Positions 16,558 through 24,246 of a stretch of 24,246 nucleotides of DNA are shown here, piece by piece. The DNA comes from RAM1 sp040376925 (GTDB taxonomy: Bacteria > Pseudomonadota > Gammaproteobacteria > Burkholderiales > Burkholderiaceae_C), in NCBI GenBank assembly GCA_040376925.1, contig JBEIPU010000050.1, forward strand, positions 1 to 24,246, given 5' to 3'. A model generated the notes under the pieces. The model did not search any database, had not been told where the DNA came from, and worked only from the letters and a program-made list of their open reading frames with translations. A program made the translations under genes and the position numbers. Positions within the stretch are counted from its first letter, which is position 1. Each line of letters opens with the position of its first letter.

Positions 16558-16599
16558 GTTTACAAAAACTTATTGTATAGACTGTTTTGTAAACTTCAA
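16558..16599 (-). promoter_or_regulatory. promoter with 10-bp inverted-repeat operator for the XRE/ImmA-PIN pair
   Basis: GTTTACAAAA (16558-16567) and TTTTGTAAAC (16585-16594) are perfect inverted arms separated by 17 bases. On the minus strand TTGAAG (16599-16594) and TACAAT (16577-16572), 16 bases apart, form a plausible sigma-70 promoter. One arm lies in the spacer and the other covers the expected start site. This is the layout of an autorepressed operator. The AT-rich patch stands out from its surroundings. Confidence 0.65.
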
Positions 16600-16620
16600 C
16601 ACCTGGGGCCTTTGGCAAGC

Positions 16621-18099
16621 TCAGCCCGCCTTGCGGCGCCCCCGCGCTGCGGGCTTGCCAGCCGCCGCGCGATCCGCCGCAATGCGCGCCAGCAACGCGC
16701 TGGCTGGCTCGTCGTTCGGGTCTTGCGCTACCAGTTCACCGCGAAACGCTTTGGCAAGGAGTGCGGGTGTCAGGTGGTCTGTATGAGCACGCGCAGCGGT
16801 GAAGCGGACTTGGAGTTTGTCAGCGAACGAAAACAGCGCTTCGACTCGCCGAACAATCTCGGCCTGTTCATCATTCGACGGCAGAGGCATCTGCAGCGCT
16901 CGAACATCTCCGATATTGATCCCGCGAACCGCTACGCCTCGAGTAGCTTTTTGCATTCGTCTCTGCATTGCTGGCGCCAGCAAGCAGTACATAACAAAAT
17001 CTGCATTTAACAGCGGCGAGATCGAAAGGCGCGCTGTGTCCTGCGTGATGTTGGCATTGTTCAACTCAGCGGGGATTTTTATAAGACGGCCAACGCTGCC
17101 ACGGATCGACAACAGCAGATCATCTGGCCTGAGCCGTGATCGTTTGAACTGGCTGTCAATCGACGGGCTGGTTCTTTTGATACCCTGAGTATGCAAGCGA
17201 TTGCCGGGAAAGTCCGCAACCCGGATATAGGGCACGCCGTCCTCCAATTCAGGCCCAGGTTTCAGGATTCCGTACGTAATTGGCCTGCCTGGTTCGCATG
17301 CGTCCTTCAAGGTGATGACTTGCCATCCATCAGGAAGATTGGACGCATTCAAGTCGTGAACGCCATCTGTCGGTTCTGAAGCATTGCCCTTTTGGTGCCC
17401 CCCGGCCACCTCATGAGCTTTCGTCAGCGCATTCACTAGCTTCCGAGCGTTAGCTTTTCCGGGATTCCGTGCTCGCCAATCCATTGTCAATTTGCCAAGG
17501 CTCGCAGCATCTAGGACTGATTGCCGGAAGCGCTTGAGGATGTCGGGGATGCGGTCGAGGCGGTCGCGACAGGCGTCTACCCGTGTCAGTACGGCGTCGA
17601 GTTTGTCGGCGATTCGGGTTTGCTCAGCACTAGGCGCGACCTTGAACGGTAGCGTTGCAGCTGCAGAGCCCGAAAGCTCTTTGAATGTAGTTCCAGTAGC
17701 AATTGCCTCAGCCTGCGGTTTGAGCAGCTTAAGTTGGTAGTAGGTGAATCTTGTGTCACAGCCACTTGGCATGACAAAGTTTTTGAACCCTTGATTCGTT
17801 GCAATCTCGTTTTCTGCGATCGCAACGTAACCAATAGGCGCGCGACTGGAAAACAGAACCGTCCCCTCCGGTATCACCTTTGCGGAACTGGTTGCAAGCC
17901 CTTTGGCGGAAAGGTCGCGTCGCCCGCGCGAGATAAATTTCTTGCGGTACCCACTCAGATCAGCGGGTGTCACCCATGGTATGCCGCGACCTGGCTCTGC
18001 GAAATTGGCAATGTCTTTTGATGCTGGCGTACCGCCACTGACAATTTTTGCAAGCTCGCCAATAGCCATCTGCTCCCAATTGGAAGGTATGTCACTCAT
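16621..18099 (-). CDS. hsdS: type I restriction-modification specificity subunit
   Basis: HsdS gives the type I complex its DNA target. The 492-residue product has two target-recognition domains (about 5-150 and 255-410), each followed by a helical spacer: ADKLDAVLTRVDACRDRLD near residue 165 and AEIVRRVEALFSFADKLQ near residue 420. TRD1 begins with the typical GELAKIVSGGTPAS and contains WVTPADLS and LFSSRAPIGY. The start overlaps the hsdM stop by ATGA. Sampled stretches of the TRDs are near 50% G+C (60 of 120 bases at 16981-17100; 31 of 60 at 17641-17700), against 40 of 60 in hsdM at 18601-18660. This suggests imported recognition domains. The C-terminal tail is basic and low complexity. 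The target sequence cannot be predicted. Confidence 0.93.
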   Translation of the reverse strand: MSDIPSNWEQMAIGELAKIVSGGTPASKDIANFAEPGRGIPWVTPADLSGYRKKFISRGRRDLSAKGLATSSAKVIPEGTVLFSSRAPIGYVAIAENEIATNQGFKNFVMPSGCDTRFTYYQLKLLKPQAEAIATGTTFKELSGSAAATLPFKVAPSAEQTRIADKLDAVLTRVDACRDRLDRIPDILKRFRQSVLDAASLGKLTMDWRARNPGKANARKLVNALTKAHEVAGGHQKGNASEPTDGVHDLNASNLPDGWQVITLKDACEPGRPITYGILKPGPELEDGVPYIRVADFPGNRLHTQGIKRTSPSIDSQFKRSRLRPDDLLLSIRGSVGRLIKIPAELNNANITQDTARLSISPLLNADFVMYCLLAPAMQRRMQKATRGVAVRGINIGDVRALQMPLPSNDEQAEIVRRVEALFSFADKLQVRFTAARAHTDHLTPALLAKAFRGELVAQDPNDEPASALLARIAADRAAAGKPAARGRRKAG

Positions 18100-19547
18100 T
18101 GCTCGGGTACCTCATCCAACTCAGCCAAGATACCCCGCAACTCATCCATCGCCGCCTCCAGCTCCGTCATCGCCTCCTGCGCCAGCACCGCAGGTTCCGG
18201 CAAATCTGCCGCATCGGTCTCGCTGTCGTCCTTCAGCCAGGCAATGTCCAGGCTGTCACCCCGCTCTGCAACCTGCTCGCGCGTGAAGCGGCGAAAGCGC
18301 CCGGCCTCGCCCGTGTCTTTGCGCTTGGCCAGCTTGTTACCCAGCGGGTCGTTGCCCACGGCGGCTTCAAATTCGGCAAAGTGCTCGCGCGTGAGCTGGG
18401 TGCGCTTGCCAAACTGGGCCATGTTGGCCCGCATGTCATACACCCACACTTCCTTGGTGTTGGCCTTGTCGGCCTTGCCGCGGGTAAAGAACAGCACGTT
18501 GGTCTTGACGCCCTGCGCGTAAAAGATGCCGGTGGGCAGGCGCAGGATGGTGTGCAGGTTGCACTTGGCCATCAAGTCACGGCGGATTTCTGCGCCCACA
18601 TTGCTTTCAAACAGCACGTTGTCGGGCAGCACCACCGCTGCGCGGCCGCCGGGCTTCAGGCCCCGGTAGATGTGCTGCAAGAACGCAAACTGTTTGTTGC
18701 TGGTGGGGTAGGTGAAGTCTGTGCGGGTGGGCAGGCCGCCGCCCTTTTTGGTGCCAAAGGGCGGGTTGGTCAGGATCAGGGTAGCGCCCTGTTTGCACAG
18801 CGCCTCGCCGTCAGAGCCCAGGGTGTCGCCGTAATGAATGCCGCCTTCGGCAGGGTCGCTTTCAATGCCGTGCAGCATCAGGTTCATGAGCGCCAGGCGG
18901 TGTGTGTCCTGCACATGTTCCAGGCCATAAAAGGTGTTGCGCCGCAGCTTGCGCTGGCGCGCTTCGGTCAGCGCGTCAAAGTCGTGGTGCTCTTTCAGGT
19001 AGTGATGGGCGGCAATCAGAAAGCCGCCGGTACCGGCGGCCGGGTCTTGAATGATGTCGTCCAGCGTGGGCTGCATCACGGCCACCATGCTGTCAATCAG
19101 CACCCGGGGCGTGAAGTACTGGCCGGCGCCGCTTTTCTTTTCGTTGGCGTTCTTTTCCAGCAAGCCCTCGTACAAATCGCCCAGACCTTCCTGGCGGGCG
19201 CTGTACCAGTCCAGCTTGGCCAGTTCGGTCACCAGGGTGGACAAGGTCGCCGGTTTTTTGATGAAGCTGCTGGCGTTGGCAAATATTTCCTTCACCAGCA
19301 TCGACCCATGGCTGCCCAGGTGGATCAGCAGTTTTTTGTAGAACTCCAGCCGGTCGGGCGCGGTCTGCTTTTCAAGGTCGGCCCAGCGGTAGCCTTTGGG
19401 CAGCTGGTCTTGCTGGCCGGTTTCTTCAGCCATTTTCAGGAATAGCAGGTAGGTCAGCTCGGTCACGTACTGGTGGTAGGTGACGCCGTCGTCCTTGAGC
19501 ACGTTGCACAGGTTCCAGAGCTTGCCGACGATGTCGTGCGTGGTCAT
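18096..19547 (-). CDS. hsdM: type I restriction-modification DNA methyltransferase subunit
   Basis: HsdM is the N6-adenine methyltransferase of the complex. The 483-residue product has the helical N-terminal HsdM domain (LWNLCNVLKDDGVTYHQYV), the GQYFTPR segment, SAM-binding motif I DPAAGTGG from D168, and catalytic NPPF at 261-264. The C-terminal part includes VWVYDMRANM. Length and order are normal for the family. It starts 33 bases after hsdR ends, with only a weak ribosome site, and overlaps hsdS by 4 bases. The gene looks intact. Confidence 0.96.
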   Translation of the reverse strand: MTTHDIVGKLWNLCNVLKDDGVTYHQYVTELTYLLFLKMAEETGQQDQLPKGYRWADLEKQTAPDRLEFYKKLLIHLGSHGSMLVKEIFANASSFIKKPATLSTLVTELAKLDWYSARQEGLGDLYEGLLEKNANEKKSGAGQYFTPRVLIDSMVAVMQPTLDDIIQDPAAGTGGFLIAAHHYLKEHHDFDALTEARQRKLRRNTFYGLEHVQDTHRLALMNLMLHGIESDPAEGGIHYGDTLGSDGEALCKQGATLILTNPPFGTKKGGGLPTRTDFTYPTSNKQFAFLQHIYRGLKPGGRAAVVLPDNVLFESNVGAEIRRDLMAKCNLHTILRLPTGIFYAQGVKTNVLFFTRGKADKANTKEVWVYDMRANMAQFGKRTQLTREHFAEFEAAVGNDPLGNKLAKRKDTGEAGRFRRFTREQVAERGDSLDIAWLKDDSETDAADLPEPAVLAQEAMTELEAAMDELRGILAELDEVPEQ

Positions 19548-19580
19548 TGAGGGTCCGGGTTTGAAGAGAAAGAACGAAAA

Positions 19581-22500
19581 CTACGACGCCGCGGGCCTGG
19601 GCGGCTGGGCCCAGATGGCGTCGTTAAAGGCGTCCAGCGTTTGCTGGAGTTCGCCGCCAAACACGCGGTCCAGCCGGGCAAAGCCGCCGCCGTCGCGCCT
19701 GAACAGCAGGTCCGGGTCGTCCAGCGCTTCGCGGTCCACCAGCAGGTTGGCCTTGGTCTGCGCAGCGATGCGTTTGAGCCAGTCGCGCTGCGGGCCTGTC
19801 CAGGGGCGGGACGCCAGCAGGCTTTGCAGCGCATGGTCCACCCGCTCGGCGTAGGGCATGAGCGCATCGCCAATCGCTGCCTGGCGGATGTAGCCCACAA
19901 TGCGCGCGGCTATGTCCTGGTTGGTCATTTCCCGCCAGGCGGTAGAGAGGTTGACCTCACTGAAGCCGGCGCCGTCCAGCGCCACGGCCAGCTCGCGCAG
20001 CTGCTTGCGGGTCAGCTCGCGCGGGCGCGTGAGCACCGTCACCAGCGCGGGGATGTCATTGCTGTGGCTGCGGATGTAGTCCGTGAAGGCCTTGAGGTAG
20101 TCCTCGGGCCTGGCGGCGTCGCCATAGCCGCGCGTGGTGCTCATCAGTTTGTCGGGGTGGTCTGACACGATCACGGGCGGGGCCTTGCTTTCGCCCTTGC
20201 GGTCCAGCACCTCGCCCAGCCCGGGCTTGCGCACAAACCATTGGGCCACCTGGTCCGCAGACAGGGCGCGCAGTTCGTTGAACAGCGCGTCTGGGCCCAC
20301 GCCTGCCGTGGCTGTGAGGTCCTGCACGGCCTTGGCCGTGAGGTTGTGGCGCTTGCGCTGCAGTTTGGCCAGCAGCTGGTCGCGCACCAGGCCCAGCGCG
20401 TCCTTGTCCCGCAGCGAGGTGATTTCTTCGATCAGCTGGGTGAAGCTGATCTTGGGGTCCACCACCACGGGCCGCATGGCCGTCATGTCCTGCAAGGCGG
20501 CAAAGATGCTCACTGCGTCAAATACGCGGAAGGCTTCCTTATCGACCTTGGGGCACAGGCGCGTGGCACGGCCCAGCATCTGGTCGAACAGGATGCGGCT
20601 GTTGACCCGCCGCAAGAAGACCAGGTTGCAGATTTCAGGCACGTCAATGCCGGTGGTCAGCAGGTCCACCGTCACGGCCACGTTGGGCTGGCGTTCGTTT
20701 TTGTAGCGGCGGATCAGGCCCAAGGGTTTGTCGGCCGTGCCGGTGATCTTGATGACGGCGTCGTCTTCTACGCTGCCGTATTGCGCGGCAAACGCCTCTT
20801 TCAGCAGCTTGACCACCAGGTCGGCATGCGCGTCGTTGGCACAGAAGATCAGCGTCTTCTGGTCGGATGCCGGGTCCAGCTCCTGCGCCAGATAGCTGCA
20901 CACCACGCGGTTGAACGACTCCGTGATGACCTTGCGGTTGAAGTCTTCAACCTCCAGCTTGATCGCATCAGGGGCTTTGGCCAGCTTGATGAGCTGCTGC
21001 TTGGGGTCATAGACCTTGACGTCGTCACCCTTCTTGTATTCGATGCCTTTGGTAGAGAGGTCGGTCTTGATGGGGATGGGTGGCTCGTAGTCGACCAGGA
21101 ATCCGTCAATCACCGCGTCGCGGTAGCTGTAGGTGTAGATGGGCGCACCAAAGATCTCGCTGGTGTGCAGCGCCGGCGTGGCGGTCAGGCCCACCTTGAC
21201 GGCGTCAAAGTAATCCAGCACGCGGCGGTACTTGGACACATAGTCTTCATGGCCACGAAACAGCAGCTCGGTGTCTGACAGCTCGCGGTCCAGCAGATAG
21301 CCACGGTGGCATTCGTCCACCACGATGCAGTCGTACTGGTCCACCGTGGGCAGGGCGGCGCCATCGGCCGCGTACAGCAGGCGCTGAACCATGCCCTGGA
21401 TCGTGGCGATCTGCACGGAGGTGTCGTTGTCTGGCGTTTTCTCGTCCAGTTCCTTGATGCTGAAGGTGTCTGCAAAGGTTTGCAGGCTTTCCATGCGCGT
21501 GTCCTTGAACGCATTGGCCGCCTGCTCGCCCAAAGCTTCACGGTCCACCAGAAACAACACGCGGCTGAAGCGCTGGGCCTTGAGCAACCGGTAGATCAGC
21601 GCAATGCAGGTCTTGGTTTTGCCGGTGCCGGTGGCCATGGCCAGCAGCATGTCGCGCTTGCCGCGCTGGATGCCGCGCTCAACGGCCTGAATGGCTTCTT
21701 TCTGGTAGTAGCGCAGGTCAAATCCATACGTGAAGGGGGCGGCTTTCAGGCTCCTGGCCGCCGCGTCTTCATCGCGCTTGAGCAGCTTGGCCAAACCGTC
21801 GGGCGTGTACCAGCCGTCCAGCGGCTTTCCTAGGTTATCGGCACGGCGCAGATCGCAGAACCAGACGCCGCTCTTGGTTTCCAGCTGCCGCAGGTAGGGG
21901 CGGCCGTTGGTAGAGAAGACGAACGGAATGCGAAACGCACCGTTCTGCGCCCAGGCCGTTGGCGCCAGCTCCGACTCGCTCGACGGCGTGAATCCGCGGC
22001 TGTAGCGCTTGGCCTGTTGCAGGGACGCCGATACGTCGATGTTTTTGCGCTTGGCTTCCACCACCGCGACCGGTGTGAGCCCCATGAACAGCACATAGTC
22101 TGCCGGGCCTGTTTCCGTCGGCCATTCGGCAATCGCCATGTTCTGGCCTTTTTGCGGCCGCGCCCCTTTGCTGTAGGTCTGGCTGACCGAATCCGCCTGC
22201 CAGCCTACGGCATTGAGCTGCTCATCAATCAGTTTGCGCGTGTCCGACTCGCTGATCTGAATGGACAAGACCGCTGCATTGGCTGCCTGCACATACTGTG
22301 TGACGGTCTGGTTGCTGGGCGTTGCGGCCTGGGCCTGCACCGCCGTCAGACGCTCGGCGAGTTCATTCTTGGCCGCTTCGGCCTCAGCGGCCAGAGCCTC
22401 CCAGATGGCCCGCTCGTCGGTACTTTGGGCCACCTGGGCACGCAACGCGTCCAGTTGTTGTGCAACATCCGTGTGGGTCTTGCGGTACTGAGCCAGTTCT

Positions 22501-22964
22501 TGCCGTGCCAGTTCAAGCTCTTTTGCCAGTTCGGCGCCTTCGTCCTTGGGGGATGAAGGCGGCACGAAGGCGCCTGACTTGTACTGTGGCTCCTTGAATG
22601 TCCGGTGAAACCAGAGGCTGAGCTGCCACGTGAGTTTGAGGCACAGCAATGCCTCGCGATGCTCACCCTGCATCTGGTGAACGGCGGCATTCCCGGTCCG
22701 ACGAACGTCATTGAACAGCAGCGCAACTTCGCGCGGCAAGATGCCGTTGTCTTGCAAGCGGCGCAGCAAATCAACCTGCTTCTCTTCGGCCGACTGATAC
22801 AGCCCGATGTGGGATGCCGTCAGCTGCGCCAGGGCTTCAGTGAGCTGGCGCAGCTTTAAAAGACAGGTGTTGGGGTCGTCAGCAAAATACCGTTCCGCCA
22901 ACATGCCCAGCCGGACCAGCTGCGCATCATGCGATTGCAGGTGGGCGAAGTTGGTAGCGGCCAT
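19581..22964 (-). CDS. hsdR: type I restriction endonuclease subunit
   Basis: HsdR translocates DNA and cuts it. Numbered from the ATG at 22964, the 1127-residue product has an N-terminal DUF4145-like helical domain (about 1-130), a coiled coil (about 140-210), a PD-(D/E)xK nuclease with D289 and E303-A304-K305, and a superfamily 2 helicase with Walker A GTGKT (K449) and DECH box at 550-553. A C-terminal helical region would contact HsdM. An in-frame TTG at 23003 is possible, but the ATG with GCAGGA just upstream and the family-like MAATNF start are preferred. It is the first gene of the hsdRMS block and lies 65 bases after proQ on the same strand. Confidence 0.95.
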   Translation of the reverse strand: MAATNFAHLQSHDAQLVRLGMLAERYFADDPNTCLLKLRQLTEALAQLTASHIGLYQSAEEKQVDLLRRLQDNGILPREVALLFNDVRRTGNAAVHQMQGEHREALLCLKLTWQLSLWFHRTFKEPQYKSGAFVPPSSPKDEGAELAKELELARQELAQYRKTHTDVAQQLDALRAQVAQSTDERAIWEALAAEAEAAKNELAERLTAVQAQAATPSNQTVTQYVQAANAAVLSIQISESDTRKLIDEQLNAVGWQADSVSQTYSKGARPQKGQNMAIAEWPTETGPADYVLFMGLTPVAVVEAKRKNIDVSASLQQAKRYSRGFTPSSESELAPTAWAQNGAFRIPFVFSTNGRPYLRQLETKSGVWFCDLRRADNLGKPLDGWYTPDGLAKLLKRDEDAAARSLKAAPFTYGFDLRYYQKEAIQAVERGIQRGKRDMLLAMATGTGKTKTCIALIYRLLKAQRFSRVLFLVDREALGEQAANAFKDTRMESLQTFADTFSIKELDEKTPDNDTSVQIATIQGMVQRLLYAADGAALPTVDQYDCIVVDECHRGYLLDRELSDTELLFRGHEDYVSKYRRVLDYFDAVKVGLTATPALHTSEIFGAPIYTYSYRDAVIDGFLVDYEPPIPIKTDLSTKGIEYKKGDDVKVYDPKQQLIKLAKAPDAIKLEVEDFNRKVITESFNRVVCSYLAQELDPASDQKTLIFCANDAHADLVVKLLKEAFAAQYGSVEDDAVIKITGTADKPLGLIRRYKNERQPNVAVTVDLLTTGIDVPEICNLVFLRRVNSRILFDQMLGRATRLCPKVDKEAFRVFDAVSIFAALQDMTAMRPVVVDPKISFTQLIEEITSLRDKDALGLVRDQLLAKLQRKRHNLTAKAVQDLTATAGVGPDALFNELRALSADQVAQWFVRKPGLGEVLDRKGESKAPPVIVSDHPDKLMSTTRGYGDAARPEDYLKAFTDYIRSHSNDIPALVTVLTRPRELTRKQLRELAVALDGAGFSEVNLSTAWREMTNQDIAARIVGYIRQAAIGDALMPYAERVDHALQSLLASRPWTGPQRDWLKRIAAQTKANLLVDREALDDPDLLFRRDGGGFARLDRVFGGELQQTLDAFNDAIWAQPPRPAAS

Positions 22965-23029
22965 GTCCTGCGATTCTATGAGTGCATAGCACCCGACCGA
23001 CAAGGGATAACCTCAACAAAACGGCTACG

Positions 23030-23731
23030 TCATGCGGCGGGCGATGGCGGGCTGGCAACAGCCTGCTCCACGCTTTTCTCATCCATACCGTACATCTCGG
23101 CAAACTCGGCCACCGTCTTGCCGCTGGCCGCATAGGCGCGGCGCAGGGCCTCGCTTTTGGCGGCGCGCTCGCCAAGCTGCGCAAAGGCCTCGTCCAGCAC
23201 GGCGGCGGCCACAGGGTCGGGCGTGGGCATGCGCTCCATGTAGGCGTCACGCGCCAGACCGGACGCCTCAATGGCCGCCACGAAGCGCGCGCGCAGCCAG
23301 ATCGCCGCGGCCTGCGGCCCGCGCGCCTGGCGGCGGCGGAACACCTCCAGGATGGCGTGGTGCACATGCTCGGGCGCGACCGGCTCCACCGGCTGCGCAT
23401 TCAGGTCATGGCGCTGCTCGCCCATGGCCACGGCCTCCAGGTAGCGGGTGGAGCGGGCGTGCTGGCCCAGCGCGATCTTGAGGTCTTCTTTCTTGAATTC
23501 GTCGGGGTGCAGGGCCAGAAGCTCCTGGTACACGCCCAGCTTCAGCGGCAGAAAGCGCGCGCCAAACATCTTCGGGTACAGCGCAAACAGCCGCTCCAGC
23601 ACAGGACTGGGCTTGCGTTGCGGCCGCGCGCCGGCGGGTTTGCGCGCGGGCTTGCCGGCGGGCTTTTCAGCCTGGGCAGTGGGCGGGGCGGCAGGCGGCT
23701 GGGCGCTGGTGGGGGCTTCGGTGTCGGTCAT
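23030..23731 (-). CDS. proQ: ProQ/FinO-domain RNA chaperone
   Basis: The 233-residue protein has a disordered N-terminal tail rich in Ala, Pro and Lys (about 1-42, basic repeats such as KPAGKPARKPAG), a ProQ/FinO RNA-binding domain (about 43-150, with LFALYPKMFG, LPLKLGVYQELL, LGQHARSTRYLEAV), and an Ala-rich helical C-terminal extension (about 150-233). Proteins of this family bind structured small RNAs and mRNA 3' ends. It is divergent from slyD with a 73-base gap, and upstream of hsdR on the same strand. The long C-terminal extension is unlike the short forms. No clear ribosome site was seen. The family is firm; the symbol is by family only. Confidence 0.88.
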   Translation of the reverse strand: MTDTEAPTSAQPPAAPPTAQAEKPAGKPARKPAGARPQRKPSPVLERLFALYPKMFGARFLPLKLGVYQELLALHPDEFKKEDLKIALGQHARSTRYLEAVAMGEQRHDLNAQPVEPVAPEHVHHAILEVFRRRQARGPQAAAIWLRARFVAAIEASGLARDAYMERMPTPDPVAAAVLDEAFAQLGERAAKSEALRRAYAASGKTVAEFAEMYGMDEKSVEQAVASPPSPAA

Positions 23732-23737
23732 CAGGGG

Positions 23738-23766
23738 CTGTCAAAACGGGGACCCCAGACTGTACT
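23738..23766 (+). promoter_or_regulatory. possible slyD promoter
   Basis: CTGTCA (23738-23743) and TGTACT (23761-23766) match sigma-70 boxes at 4 of 6 each with a 17-base spacer. They lie about 40 bases before the slyD start. Two near-identical decamers, AAACGGGGAC (23744-23753) and AAATGGGGAC (23771-23780), also lie here. This is weak and may be chance. Confidence 0.3.
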
Positions 23767-23804
23767 GCCCAAATGGGGACGGGAGTCACGGCAAAATCGG
23801 GGGC

Positions 23805-24246
23805 ATGAAAATCACCAAAGACACGGTTGTGTCCCTCCAGTTCAAGATCGCCGAGCCCTCGGGCAAGTTGATTGAAGCGAGCAAGGAACCCATGGTTTAC
23901 CTGCACGGCGGCTACGAGAACACGCTGCCGAAAATCGAGGAAGCCCTGGACGGCCAGGAGCCCGGCTACCAGGTCGTGCTGGACCTGGGGCCGGAGGATG
24001 CCTTTGGCCTGCGCAATGAGTCGCTGGTGCAGGTCATCCCCAAAACCCAGTTTCCGCCCGGCGTCAAGGTCGGCGGCCAGCTCGAGGGCCGGGGCGAGGA
24101 CGGCTCGGTCGTCGCGTTCACCGTGATGAAGATCAAGGGCCCCGAGGTGCACCTGGACGGCAACCACCCGCTGGCCGGCAAGGAGCTGCGCTTCACGATC
24201 AAGGTCACCGGCGTGCGCGCGGCCAGCGCCGAGGAGATCGCGCACA
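23805..24246 (+). CDS. slyD: FKBP-type peptidyl-prolyl isomerase, SlyD-like (3' end outside window)
   Basis: The visible 147 residues match the SlyD group: an FKBP domain split by an insert-in-flap chaperone domain (about 70-120), with KDTVVSLQFKI at the start, the GPEDAFG segment, and LDGNHPLAGKELRFTI returning to the FKBP fold. These proteins isomerise prolyl bonds, hold unfolded chains and may bind nickel. The histidine-rich tail of E. coli SlyD would lie beyond the window and cannot be judged. The start is ATG at 23805 with a G-rich stretch just before it as a weak ribosome site. The gene is divergent from proQ. Confidence 0.92.
   Translation, partial: MKITKDTVVSLQFKIAEPSGKLIEASKEPMVYLHGGYENTLPKIEEALDGQEPGYQVVLDLGPEDAFGLRNESLVQVIPKTQFPPGVKVGGQLEGRGEDGSVVAFTVMKIKGPEVHLDGNHPLAGKELRFTIKVTGVRAASAEEIAH

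Noticed and set aside
22965..23029. Promoter for hsdR between proQ and hsdR
   Set aside because: TTGTCG and TAGAAT can be paired only with a 19-base spacer and would start transcription almost at the ATG. This is too weak to call.
23744..23780. Repeated decamers AAACGGGGAC and AAATGGGGAC as a regulatory site or IS end
   Set aside because: Two short G-rich copies 27 bases apart could be chance; no terminal inverted repeat or partner copy was seen.

Overview
The window looks like chromosome from a high-GC betaproteobacterium, most likely a Comamonadaceae/Burkholderiales member. The basis is the G+C-rich coding (about two thirds in sampled genes), the phosphonate gene families of the type known from Burkholderiales, and a GC-rich hairpin repeat at 10271-10334 that I recall from Comamonadaceae intergenic regions. 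No RNA genes, insertion sequences or CRISPR arrays were seen. The species is not identified.

Region 1 (1-264) has no gene. It holds a 226-bp element bounded by perfect 26-bp inverted repeats. Region 2 (265-14949) is a large, divergently transcribed phosphonate-use locus built around a regulator (phnR) and an AT-rich control region at about 6654-6836. To the left, on the minus strand, run phnS-phnT-phnU (a 2-aminoethylphosphonate, AEP, ABC importer), phnW (AEP:pyruvate transaminase) and a glutamine-synthetase-like ligase. To the right, on the plus strand, run phnR, phnA (phosphonoacetate hydrolase), phnY (phosphonoacetaldehyde dehydrogenase), a PhnZ-like HD-domain oxygenase, a DMT-family membrane protein, an FAD oxidase/GcvT fusion of the dimethylglycine/sarcosine dehydrogenase type, and a fumarylacetoacetase-fold hydratase/decarboxylase-like protein. 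PhnW, PhnY and PhnA form a complete route from AEP through phosphonoacetaldehyde and phosphonoacetate to acetate and phosphate. The second half of the plus operon suggests a separate oxidative branch, possibly for N-methylated aminophosphonates; this is inference.

Region 3 (14960-22964) is a defence block, all on the minus strand: hsdR-hsdM-hsdS (type I restriction-modification), then an XRE/ImmA-type metallopeptidase protein and a PIN-domain ribonuclease that together look like a toxin-antitoxin pair. The specificity gene hsdS has visibly lower G+C than its neighbours. Region 4 (23030-24246) returns to housekeeping genes: a ProQ/FinO RNA chaperone on the minus strand and the start of slyD on the plus strand, cut by the window end.

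The most interesting part is the accessory half of the phosphonate locus. A PhnZ-like C-P bond oxygenase with all its active-site residues has no partner hydroxylase in the window. It sits in one operon with a demethylating flavoenzyme, and a GS-like ligase is at the other end of the locus. Together these could extend phosphonate use to methylated AEP compounds.
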